DNA from: CAVVMA01 sp963830715
GTDB lineage: Bacteria > Desulfobacterota > Binatia > Binatales > Binataceae
Assembly (NCBI GenBank): GCA_963830715.1
Contig: CAWHNS010000021.1
Location: forward strand, 279,242 to 343,241
DNA length: 64,000 bases
Direction of reading: 5' to 3'
Shown: positions 56,715-64,000 of the stretch, piece by piece
Layout of the letters: each line of letters opens with the position of its first letter
Position numbering within the stretch: the first letter of the stretch is position 1
Notes under the pieces: generated by a model
The model's input: only the letters and a program-made list of their open reading frames with translations
Databases searched by the model: none
What the model was told of the DNA's origin: nothing
Made by a program: the position numbers and the translations under genes

Positions 56715-59324
56715 TTACGCCGCGCTCTTCAGCGCGCGAGTCTCGAACACGAGGCCGTGTGCGCCCGTATCGACCTTCACCCGCGAGCCGTCGCGGATCT
56801 CGCCGGCCAGCAGCTTGCGTCCGAGCGCGGTCTCCAGCTCCTTTTGAATCATCCGCTTCAACGGACGCGCGCCGTAGACCGGGTCGTAGCCGTGCTCGGC
56901 GAAGTAGCCGCGCGCCTTGTCGGTCAGTTCCAGTTCGATCTTGCGATCGGCGAGCCGGTCGCGCAGCCGCTGAAGCTGGATATCGACGATCTTGCCCAAC
57001 TCGTCGCGGGTCAGCGGATGGAACACCACGATCTCGTCGACCCGGTTGAGGAATTCCGGTCTGAAGCTCTGGCGGAGAACATCGAGGCACTGCTCCTTCA
57101 TCTTTTCGTAGTCCTGCCCCTTGAACGACAGGATCAACTGGCCGGCGATGTTGGAGGTCATGATCACGACGGCGTTCTTGAAGTCGACCGTGCGGCCATG
57201 GCCGTCGGTCAGGCGTCCGTCATCGAGGATCTGCAGCAGGACGTTGAAAACATCCTGATGCGCCTTCTCGATTTCGTCGAACAGGATCACCGAGTATGGA
57301 CGCCGCCGCACCGCTTCCGTCAGTTGCCCGCCCTCGTCGTAGCCAACATAGCCGGGAGGCGCGCCGACCAGCCGTGAGACGGTGTGCTTCTCCATGTACT
57401 CGGACATGTCGATCCGGATCATCGCCGCTTCGTCGTCGAACAGGAACTGCGCGAGCGCCCGCGCCAGCTCGGTCTTTCCCACCCCGGTCGGTCCCAGGAA
57501 GATGAACGATCCGATCGGCCGGTTCGGATCCTTCAGTCCGGCGCGCGCGCGCACCACCGCGTCCGCGACCGCCGATACCGCCTCGTCCTGGCCGATCACG
57601 CGCTTGTGCAGATGCTCCTCCAAATGCGCCAGCTTCTTGACCTCGCCCTCCATCAGGCGCGAGACCGGAACGCCGGTCCATCGAGCGACCACTTCCGCGA
57701 TGTCCTCCTCGTCTACTTCCTCTTTGATAAGTCGATCGCCGCCTTCCTTCCGGATCAGCTTCGATTCCTTCTCCGCCAGCTCCTTTTCGAGTCCCGCGAG
57801 CTTTCCATACTGCAACTCGGCGAGCTTGTTGAGATCGTACTCGCGCCTGGCTTTTTCGATTGCTAGCCTGGTCTGCTCGATCTCGGCCTTGAGCTTCGAG
57901 ATGCCCTCGAGACCCGACTTCTCGCTCTGCCATTGCGCGTTGAGCGCGTCGCGGCGCTCGCGAGCCTCGGCCAGTTCCTTCTCCAGCTTCTCCAGACGAT
58001 CGCGCGAGGGTTGATCGGTCTCGCGCTTGAGCGCCTCGCGCTCGATTTCGAGCTGCATGATCCGGCGATTGACCTCGTCGAGCTCGACCGGCAGCGACTC
58101 CTTCTCGGTGCGCAGCTTGGCCGCGGCCTCATCGATCAGATCGATCGCCTTGTCGGGCAGGAAGCGGTCCGCGATATAGCGCTTCGACAGCACCGCCGCG
58201 GTCACCAGCGCCGAGTCTTTGATACGAATCCCGTGATGGACTTCGTAACGCTCCTTGAGCCCGCGCAAGATCGAAATGGTGTCCTCGACGCTCGGCTCCT
58301 CGACGATCACCGGCTGAAAGCGGCGCTCCAGGGCGGCATCTTTCTCGATATGCTTGCGAAACTCATCCAGCGTGGTCGCGCCGATACAGTGAAGCTCGCC
58401 ACGCGCGAGCATCGGCTTCAGCAGGTTCGAGGCGTCCATCGCGCCCTCGGCGGCGCCCGCGCCGACCACGGTATGGAGCTCGTCGATGAACAGGATTACC
58501 TCGCCGGACGACTCCTGAATTTCCTTCAGCACCGCCTTCAGCCGTTCCTCGAATTCGCCCCTGAACTTGGCGCCCGCAATCAGTGCGCCCATGTCGAGCG
58601 CGACCACGCGGCGATTCTTGAGCCCCTCGGGCACGTCGCCGGCGACAATCCGCTGGGCCAATCCTTCGACGATCGCGGTCTTGCCGACGCCCGGCTCGCC
58701 GATCAGCACGGGGTTGTTCTTGGTGCGGCGCGAGAGCACCTGGATGACGCGGCGAATTTCCTCGTCGCGGCCGATCACAGGATCGAGCTTTCCGGACGAG
58801 GCCATCGCGGTCAGATCGCGCCCGTAACGTTCCAGCGCCTGATAGGTCGCCTCCGGATTGGCGGAGGTCACGCGTTGATTCCCGCGGACCTTCTTGAGTA
58901 CGTCCATCAGCTTGTCGTGCGTCAGGCCGGCCTCGCGCAGCGCCTTGGCGGCGGCGCCCGGCTCGTCGAGCATCGCGACCAGCACGTGCTCGACGGAGAT
59001 GAACTCGTCCTTGAGCTTCGATGCCTCCTGCTCGGCGCGCGCGAACACGCGGCCCAGGCGCTGAGTCATGTACACCTGGCCCGCGTCCGCGCCGCTTCCC
59101 GTCACGCGCGGCAGCTTGCCAAGCTCTTCCTTGAGCTTGCGGAGCACCGCCGCCCGATCGACGCCGGTCAGCTTGAGGATCGACGAGGCGAGTCCCTGCT
59201 CGTCGTCAAGCAGGGCAGCCAGCAGATGCTCTACGTCGACGGCCTGGTGGTGAGCGCCGAGCGCGGCGCTTTGCGCCCGCCCGAGCGCCTCCTGAAGCTT
59301 TTCGGTGAAGCGATTGAAGTCCAT
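56715..59324 (-). CDS. clpB: ATP-dependent disaggregase ClpB
   Basis: 869 residues, normal for the family. Domain order: an N-terminal Clp-N repeat region (FNRFTEKLQEALGRAQ), NBD1 with Walker A GEPGVGKTA and Walker B VILFIDELH, a long coiled-coil M-domain (around residues 400-540), NBD2 with GPTGVGKTE and VILFDEIEKA, and a C-terminal D2-small domain. The arginine-finger region includes PEFLNRVDEIVVF. It works with DnaK to rescue aggregated proteins in the cytoplasm after heat stress. ATG at 59322-59324 lies 114 bases from the divergent CODH-type operon. A possible promoter in that gap is not clear enough to annotate. Confidence 0.96.
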   Translation of the reverse strand: MDFNRFTEKLQEALGRAQSAALGAHHQAVDVEHLLAALLDDEQGLASSILKLTGVDRAAVLRKLKEELGKLPRVTGSGADAGQVYMTQRLGRVFARAEQEASKLKDEFISVEHVLVAMLDEPGAAAKALREAGLTHDKLMDVLKKVRGNQRVTSANPEATYQALERYGRDLTAMASSGKLDPVIGRDEEIRRVIQVLSRRTKNNPVLIGEPGVGKTAIVEGLAQRIVAGDVPEGLKNRRVVALDMGALIAGAKFRGEFEERLKAVLKEIQESSGEVILFIDELHTVVGAGAAEGAMDASNLLKPMLARGELHCIGATTLDEFRKHIEKDAALERRFQPVIVEEPSVEDTISILRGLKERYEVHHGIRIKDSALVTAAVLSKRYIADRFLPDKAIDLIDEAAAKLRTEKESLPVELDEVNRRIMQLEIEREALKRETDQPSRDRLEKLEKELAEARERRDALNAQWQSEKSGLEGISKLKAEIEQTRLAIEKARREYDLNKLAELQYGKLAGLEKELAEKESKLIRKEGGDRLIKEEVDEEDIAEVVARWTGVPVSRLMEGEVKKLAHLEEHLHKRVIGQDEAVSAVADAVVRARAGLKDPNRPIGSFIFLGPTGVGKTELARALAQFLFDDEAAMIRIDMSEYMEKHTVSRLVGAPPGYVGYDEGGQLTEAVRRRPYSVILFDEIEKAHQDVFNVLLQILDDGRLTDGHGRTVDFKNAVVIMTSNIAGQLILSFKGQDYEKMKEQCLDVLRQSFRPEFLNRVDEIVVFHPLTRDELGKIVDIQLQRLRDRLADRKIELELTDKARGYFAEHGYDPVYGARPLKRMIQKELETALGRKLLAGEIRDGSRVKVDTGAHGLVFETRALKSAA

Positions 59325-59438
59325 ATGCTGTTAGAAATTAACCATTCTTCCAACAGTAGCAACCGGAAATGGCAGATTGGCCCACCTTCCAGCAATTTGC
59401 TAAACAGGTTGATAGGTTCCCCGACTGGAGACAACATC

Positions 59439-59915
59439 ATGCGCATTTCGCTCACGATCAACGGCCAGCGGCGCGAGGACGACGTCGAGGCCCGGATGCT
59501 GCTCGTGCACTTCATCCGCGATCTCGCGCAACTCACCGGCACTCACGTCGGATGCGAGACGACGTTGTGCGGCGCCTGCACCGTGCTGATGGACGGACGC
59601 GCCGTCAAATCGTGTACCGTGCTTGCCGCGCAGGCCGACGGGCGCGAGATAACCACCGTCGAGGGTCTCGCCAAGGACGGCAAGCTCCATCCGATCCAGG
59701 AAGGCTTCTGGGAGGAGCACGGCTTGCAGTGCGGCTATTGCACACCCGGCATGATCATGGCGGCGGCGGACCTGCTCGGCCGCAACCCGAATCCGAGCGA
59801 CGCGGAAATCCGGCACGCGCTCGAAGGCAACCTCTGCCGATGCACCGGCTACCAACACATCATCAAGGCCGTTCAGTACGCGGCGAACAAGATGCGCACC
59901 GCCAATGCCGCCTGA
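59439..59915 (+). CDS. coxS: 2Fe-2S subunit of a molybdenum hydroxylase (CoxS-like)
   Basis: 158 residues. The N-terminal plant-type 2Fe-2S motif is HVGCETTLCGACTVLMDG, and the C-terminal cluster motif is QCGYCTPGM with CRCTGYQHI. This two-cluster layout is that of the small subunit of carbon monoxide and xanthine dehydrogenases. It passes electrons between the molybdopterin subunit and the FAD subunit. It starts the operon coxS-coxL-coxM-coxG, with the next ATG 23 bases after its stop. Confidence 0.92.
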   Translation: MRISLTINGQRREDDVEARMLLVHFIRDLAQLTGTHVGCETTLCGACTVLMDGRAVKSCTVLAAQADGREITTVEGLAKDGKLHPIQEGFWEEHGLQCGYCTPGMIMAAADLLGRNPNPSDAEIRHALEGNLCRCTGYQHIIKAVQYAANKMRTANAA

Positions 59916-59937
59916 TCGCGGCGTGGGAGAAACCACG

Positions 59938-62286
59938 ATGCCCGTAATCCCGAAATTCGTCGGCGAGCGCATCAAGCGCCGCGAAGATCCGCGGCTCATC
60001 TCCGGCACCGGCACCTACGTCGATGACGTGAGGCTGCCGGGGATGCTCTCCGCACTGGTCCTGCGCAGCCCGCACGCGCACGCGAGAATCAACTCGATCG
60101 ACACGAAAGCGGCGCGCGAGGCGAAGGGCGTCGCGTGCGTGCTGACCGGCGAGGACCTGAAGGGCAAAATCGGCTCCGTACCATGCGTCGCGCCCGCCGA
60201 TCACGTTCCGTTCAACCCGGTGCTCGCTATCGGCAAGGTCCGCTACGTCGGTGAGGCGGTCGCGGTTGTAGTCGCGACCGATCAATACGTGGCCCAGGAT
60301 GCGATCGATCTGATCGAAGTTCGACGACGATCCGCTCGGCGCGGTGGTCGATCCCGAAAAGGCGCTGGAGGCGAACGCGCCGATCCTGCATGAGGAGTTC
60401 GGCAGCAACCTGGTCACGCGCGCCGAGGTGCCCAACCCGCAGGTCGATCAGGCGATGCGCGAAGCGGACAGGATCGTGAAGTTCCGGATCGTCAATCAGC
60501 GGCTGGCGCCGATTCCGATGGAGCCGCGCGGCGCGGTCGCGCAATGGAATGCCGGAATGAAGAGCCTGACGCTCTGGTCGTCCACGCAGATTCCGCATCT
60601 CTTGCGATCGCAACTCGCCGAGATGCTCAACCTCGGCGAGAACAAGGTCAGGGTGATCGCTCCCGAGGTCGGCGGCGGTTTCGGATGCAAGCTGAACGTC
60701 TATCGCGAAGAAGGGCTGGTCTCTTATCTGGCGATGATGCTCAACCGGCCGGTCAAGTGGATCGAGCGGCGGCGCGAGAACTTCGCCGCCACCACTCACG
60801 GCCGCGATCAGATCACATACGTCGAGGCGGCGGTGAAGAAGGACGGCACCGTGACCGCGCTCAAGGGCAGATTCGTCTGTGACATGGGTGCCTACTTGCA
60901 GCTTCTCACGCCGGCGATCCCGGGCTTTTCGGGATTGATGATGACCGGATGCTACAAAATTCCGGCGCTCTCGTTCGAGCAGACCATGGTGTTCACCAAC
61001 AAAATGGCGACCGACGCGTATCGCGGCGCGGGACGGCCCGAGGCCGCCTATATCGCCGAGCGCACGATGGACATGGTCGGCGCGGAGTTGGGTCTCGATC
61101 CGGCCGAGGTCAGGCGCAGGAATTTCATCGCCAAGGAGGCGTTCCCGGCTGCGACAGCCGGCGGCCTGACCTACGATTCGGGCGACTACCCGCTGGCGCT
61201 CAACAAGGCGCTGGAGATGATCGGTTACAAGAAGCTGCGCGCCGATCAGGCGGAGGCGCGCAAGCAGGGCCGCTACATCGGGATCGGGATTTCCTCCTAC
61301 GTGGAGATTTGCGGGCTCGGGCCTTCGTCGTTGCTGCCGCCCAAGCTCAAGGGCGGCGGATGGGAGAGCGCGACGGTAAGAATCGAGCCGGATTGCAAGG
61401 TCACCGTGCTGACCGGAGTGTCGCCCCACGGCCAGGGCCAGGAAACCACCTTCGCGCAAATCGTGGCGGACGAGTTCGGAATCGACATCGACGATGTGAA
61501 CGTCGTCCACGGCGATACGGCGCTGGTCCAGTACGGGATCGGCACCTTCGGCAGCCGCGGCACCGCGGTCGGCGGCCCGGCGCTGATGATGTCGGTCGGC
61601 AAGCTGCAGGAGAAGATGCGGAAGATCGCTTCCACCATGATGGAAGTGCCTCCGGACAGGCTCGCGTTCAGCGGGCGGAAAGTCGCGATGGCATCCGACC
61701 CGGCCAAATCAATCCCGCTGCAACAGGTCGTCGATGCGGCCTATGGCTACAAGCAGCCGATCCCGGGCGTCGAGCCGGGACTCGACGCGACGAGCTTCTA
61801 CGAACCGTCGGCCTGTACCTTCCCGTTCGGCACTCACGTCTGCGCGGTCGAGGTCGATCCGGAAACCGGCGTCGTAAAGTTCCTTCGCTACGTCGCAGTG
61901 GATGATTGCGGCCGGATCATCAGCCCGCTGCTGGTGGAAGGACAGGTCCACGGCGGTATCGCGCAGGGAATCGCACAGGCGCTCTATGAGGAAGTGATCT
62001 ACGACGAAAACGGGCAGCTGATCACCGCTACGCTGATGGACTATGCGGTGCCCAAAGCGGCGATGCTCCCATGGTACGAGTCGGAAGCACGGTGACTCCA
62101 TCGCCGGTCAATTCGCTCGGCGTCAAGGGCGTCGGCGAGGCAGGCACGATCGGATCGACGCCGTGCGTGGTCAACGCCGTGGTCGATGCGCTCGCGCCGC
62201 TTGGGATTCGCAACCTCGATATGCCGCTGAAACCCGAGCGCATCTGGCAGGCGATCCAGGCCGCAAAGAAAGGCAAGAAGGGTTAG
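59938..62286 (+). CDS. coxL: Molybdopterin-binding large subunit, form II CODH/xanthine dehydrogenase family (two frameshifts)
   Basis: About 782 residues after joining near 60320 and 62085. It starts KFVGERIKRREDPRLISGTG, a CoxL-like N-terminus. The molybdopterin contacts include GGGFGCKLNVYREE and ATDAYRGAGRPEA; the AYRGAGR loop is the form II motif, not AYxCSFR of true CO dehydrogenases. The C-terminus reads TPSPVNSLGVKGVGEAGTI, which the second frame supplies. A good ribosome-binding site (GGGAGA) precedes the ATG. The substrate is not known; form II enzymes include aldehyde, purine and other hydroxylases. Confidence 0.88.
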
Positions 62287-62290
62287 CTCG

Positions 62291-63157
62291 ATGTTCCCAT
62301 CAAGCTTCGAATACCATCGCGCCGCGTCGGTGAAAGATGCGCTGGTGCTGCTCAAGCGATTCGGCGACGACGCCAAGCTGCTCTCGGGCGGGCATAGCCT
62401 GATCCCGATGATGAAGCTGCGCCTGGCCCAGCCCGGCCATCTGGTGGACATCGGCTCGATCGGCGAGCTGGCCCGAATCAGGGAGGAAGGCGGCCGGATC
62501 GTGATCGGCGGCGCGGCCACGCACAGCCAGGTCGAGAGCTCGGATCTGGTCAGGGGCAAGCTCGGCCTGCTTGGCGAAGCCGCGGCCACGATCGGCGACG
62601 TGCAGGTGCGCAATCGCGGGACGATCGGCGGAAGCCTCGCGCATGCGGATCCGGCGGCGGACTATCCGGCGGCCGTGCTGGCGCTTGAAGGAGAAATCCG
62701 CCTTGACAGCGAATCCGGCGGCCGCACGGTCAAGGCAGCGGATTTCTTCCTCGATTTGATGACCACTGCGGCGAAGCCCGGTGAAATTCTAACGCAGGTC
62801 AGTTTTGCTCCGATCGCGCCGGGAACAGGATTCGTGTATCTCAAGCATCCGCAACCCGCGTCGGGATTCGCGCTGGTGGGTGTCGCGGCGATCATCAGGC
62901 TCAGCGGCGGCAAGTGCCAGAGCCTGCGCGTGGGTATCACCGGTCTTGGCGCCAAGGCCTTTCGGGCCAAGTTGGTCGAGGATGCGCTGATGGGCAAAGC
63001 GCCCGACGCCGGGTCGATCGCGAACGCTGCATCCCACGCCGCGGATGGAATCGATCCGCTGTCGGATATTCACGCCTCCGCTGACTTCCGTGCCGAACTG
63101 GCGCGCGTATACACTCGCCGCGCGATCGAGCAGGCCGCCGCGCGCTGCAAGCAATAG
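62291..63157 (+). CDS. coxM: FAD-binding subunit of the molybdenum hydroxylase (CoxM-like)
   Basis: 288 residues. It has FEYHRAASVKDALVLLKRF, then LLSGGHSLIPMMKLRLAQP, which is the FAD-diphosphate loop (GGxSLxPxxKLR), and IGGSLAHADPAADYPAAVL, the second FAD contact region. The C-terminal CO-dehydrogenase FAD domain follows. It starts four bases after the large subunit stop. Electrons pass from molybdenum through the two Fe-S clusters to FAD in this subunit and then to a membrane acceptor. Confidence 0.92.
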   Translation: MFPSSFEYHRAASVKDALVLLKRFGDDAKLLSGGHSLIPMMKLRLAQPGHLVDIGSIGELARIREEGGRIVIGGAATHSQVESSDLVRGKLGLLGEAAATIGDVQVRNRGTIGGSLAHADPAADYPAAVLALEGEIRLDSESGGRTVKAADFFLDLMTTAAKPGEILTQVSFAPIAPGTGFVYLKHPQPASGFALVGVAAIIRLSGGKCQSLRVGITGLGAKAFRAKLVEDALMGKAPDAGSIANAASHAADGIDPLSDIHASADFRAELARVYTRRAIEQAAARCKQ

Positions 63158-63170
63158 CCAGTCAGTAATC

Positions 63171-63234
63171 ACTGATGAACACAGATGAACGCAGCCAAAA
63201 ATCTTTGTATCAATCTGTATCTGTGTTCATCTGT
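63171..63234. repeat. Inverted repeat between coxM and coxG
   Basis: Arms GATGAACACAGAT (63174-63186) and ATCTGTGTTCATC (63219-63231) are perfect over 13 bases and nearly so for 16, with a 32-base loop. It separates coxM from coxG. It could be a weak terminator, a protein site or a MITE-like remnant. Confidence 0.75.
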
Positions 63235-63252
63235 GGTTTCATTCTCTTCTGA

Positions 63253-63780
63253 ATGAAGCTCTCAGGCGAGCAGGTTCTCTCTGCGTCTCGCGAGCGAGTG
63301 TGGGAGCTGTTCAACGATCCCGATCGGCTCTCGCGCCTGGTCCCGGGATGCGAAAAGCTCGAGGCGCTCGGTCCCGACGAATATGGCGGCACGCTCAATG
63401 TCGGGATCGCGTCGGTCAAGGGCGTTTATACGGGCAGACTGAAGCTCGAAGAGAAGCGCCCGCCCGAACACTACCGGATGCTGGTCGATGGCAAGGGCAA
63501 GCAGGGCTTCGTGCGAGGCTCGGGCACGATCGATCTATCGGCCGGGGACGGCGGTACGATCGTGAGGTACTCAGGCGACGTGCAAGTGGGCGGGCCGCTG
63601 ATGCAGGTCGGCCAGCGCATGATCGACAGCGCGGCCAAGATGATGCTCGGGCAGTTCTTCGCGGCAGCCGACGCCGAACTCAAAGCCGCCGCGGCGGGCA
63701 AAGTCGCCCGCCAGGGAATTCTGATCAACTTCTGGCGCTACCTGGTGCGCCTGGTCCGCTCGCTGTTCGCGAGCAGATGA
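63253..63780 (+). CDS. coxG: CoxG-like SRPBCC-fold protein
   Basis: 175 residues. MKLSGEQVLSASRERVWELF starts the domain, and NDPDRLSRLVPGCEKLE with SGDVQVGGPLMQVGQRMIDS are CoxG/DUF1857-type SRPBCC markers. The C-terminus has a short hydrophobic segment (FWRYLVRLVRSLF) that may contact the membrane. In CODH operons CoxG helps maturation or membrane anchoring. Its order after coxM fits. The inverted repeat before it may separate its expression from coxSLM. Confidence 0.85.
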   Translation: MKLSGEQVLSASRERVWELFNDPDRLSRLVPGCEKLEALGPDEYGGTLNVGIASVKGVYTGRLKLEEKRPPEHYRMLVDGKGKQGFVRGSGTIDLSAGDGGTIVRYSGDVQVGGPLMQVGQRMIDSAAKMMLGQFFAAADAELKAAAAGKVARQGILINFWRYLVRLVRSLFASR

Positions 63781-63799
63781 GACGCTTATGATTGTCATT

Positions 63800-63881
63800 C
63801 TGAGCCTGGCGAAGGGTCTCAGACCACTTTCGGGGGAAGTTCGTCGGAGCGGTGGTTTGAGATCCTTCGCGCAACGCTCAG
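63800..63881. repeat. Imperfect palindromic intergenic repeat
   Basis: The left arm CTGAGCCTGGCGAAGGG then TCTCAGACCAC (63800-63827) matches the reverse complement of GTGGTTTGAGATCC then TTCGCGCAACGCTCAG (63852-63881) with few differences and a loop of 24 bases. It lies between two converging genes. Confidence 0.75.
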
Positions 63882-63892
63882 GGCTGCCAGAT

Positions 63893-64000
63893 TCACTCGC
63901 CGGCGATCGTCATCTCGCTCAGCTTGATCGTCGGTGAGGCCGTCGAGGAACGCCAGCGCAGGTCGTTGCCGACCATCTCGATCGACAGAAACATGTCTTT
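63893..64000 (-). CDS. C-terminus of a TldD/PmbA family metalloprotease (partial)
   Basis: Only the last 35 residues and the stop codon are in the window. They read FLSIEMVGNDLRWRSS then SPTIKLSEMTIAGE. This resembles the end of TldD/PmbA proteins (VGND...SPxxxIxxMTxAG). The rest of the gene lies beyond the right end. The family works as a pair to process peptides such as microcins and modified antitoxins. The family call rests on a short stretch. Confidence 0.6.
   Translation of the reverse strand, partial: KDMFLSIEMVGNDLRWRSSTASPTIKLSEMTIAGE

Noticed and set aside
57933..59438. Long plus-strand frame running in front of the coxS-like gene
   Set aside because: It is the complement of clpB. 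Only the part from the ATG at 59439 has 2Fe-2S motifs, so the gene is taken to start there.
59938..62286. True carbon monoxide dehydrogenase large subunit
   Set aside because: The active-site loop is AYRGAGR, not AYxCSFR, so only a form II or xanthine-dehydrogenase-family assignment is justified.

Overview
This is about 64 kb of high-GC bacterial chromosome. The gene content is deltaproteobacteria-like: a multidomain lipid enzyme resembling the Myxococcus ether-lipid enzyme ElbD, hopanoid side-chain genes (hpnI, hpnJ), a selenocysteine formate dehydrogenase, a TIGR03960-type radical SAM protein and large secreted NHL-repeat proteins. An uncultivated lineage such as Binatota or a relative is plausible, but this is inference from gene content; there is no rRNA or tRNA gene in the window to place it.

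Layout. 0.3-6.7 kb: PadR regulator, enoyl-CoA hydratase, then a MacAB-like ABC exporter (ATPase, two FtsX-type permeases, adaptor) and a small flavin-fold protein. 6.8-9.7 kb: a secreted NHL beta-propeller protein. 9.9-23.2 kb: a lipid-oriented stretch with a TetR regulator, HAD-IB phosphatase, LarA-like protein, a ~1450-residue reductase/AMP-ligase/ACP/acyltransferase, a zinc-phospholipase/S1-P1-like protein, a DUF4410-type lipoprotein, a dual-specificity phosphatase, a probable phosphatidylcholine synthase, an N-formylglutamate-amidohydrolase-like protein and an Mrp ATPase. 23.4-28.5 kb: small VOC proteins, an SH3 protein, a radical SAM protein, an HPt protein and a membrane protein. 28.6-35.0 kb: a redox block with an AhpD-like gene whose CxxC motif reads as CxxU through an in-frame TGA, then fdhD and the three formate dehydrogenase subunits, the catalytic one also with an in-frame TGA. 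35.2-41.4 kb: TPR lipoprotein, RodZ-like protein, MetE-like methyltransferase, VOC protein and a giant CSLREA/NHL/ASH secreted protein. 41.9-50 kb: gamma-glutamyltransferase, PMT-type glycosyltransferase, flippase-like protein, HpnJ, HpnI, EamA transporter. 50-59.3 kb (minus strand): SMP-30-like protein, a heavy-metal-type RND efflux operon and ClpB. 59.4-63.8 kb: a coxSLMG-type molybdenum hydroxylase operon, then the C-terminus of a TldD/PmbA protein running off the end.

The genes suggest an envelope-focused organism: unusual lipids (alkyl/ether-type, phosphatidylcholine, hopanoids), several efflux systems, and oxidative energy metabolism from formate and a CODH-family hydroxylase. Selenocysteine use is supported twice, by two TGA codons each followed at identical spacing by a bacterial-type SECIS hairpin with G at the loop start.

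A recurring complication is single-base frameshifts: at least a dozen conserved genes are split between frames although both halves remain well conserved. They cluster in 1-4 kb and recur up to 41 kb and in coxL, while 41.9-59.9 kb is nearly clean. They look like sequence errors in a draft assembly more than decay, so affected genes are annotated as single genes spanning the shift.
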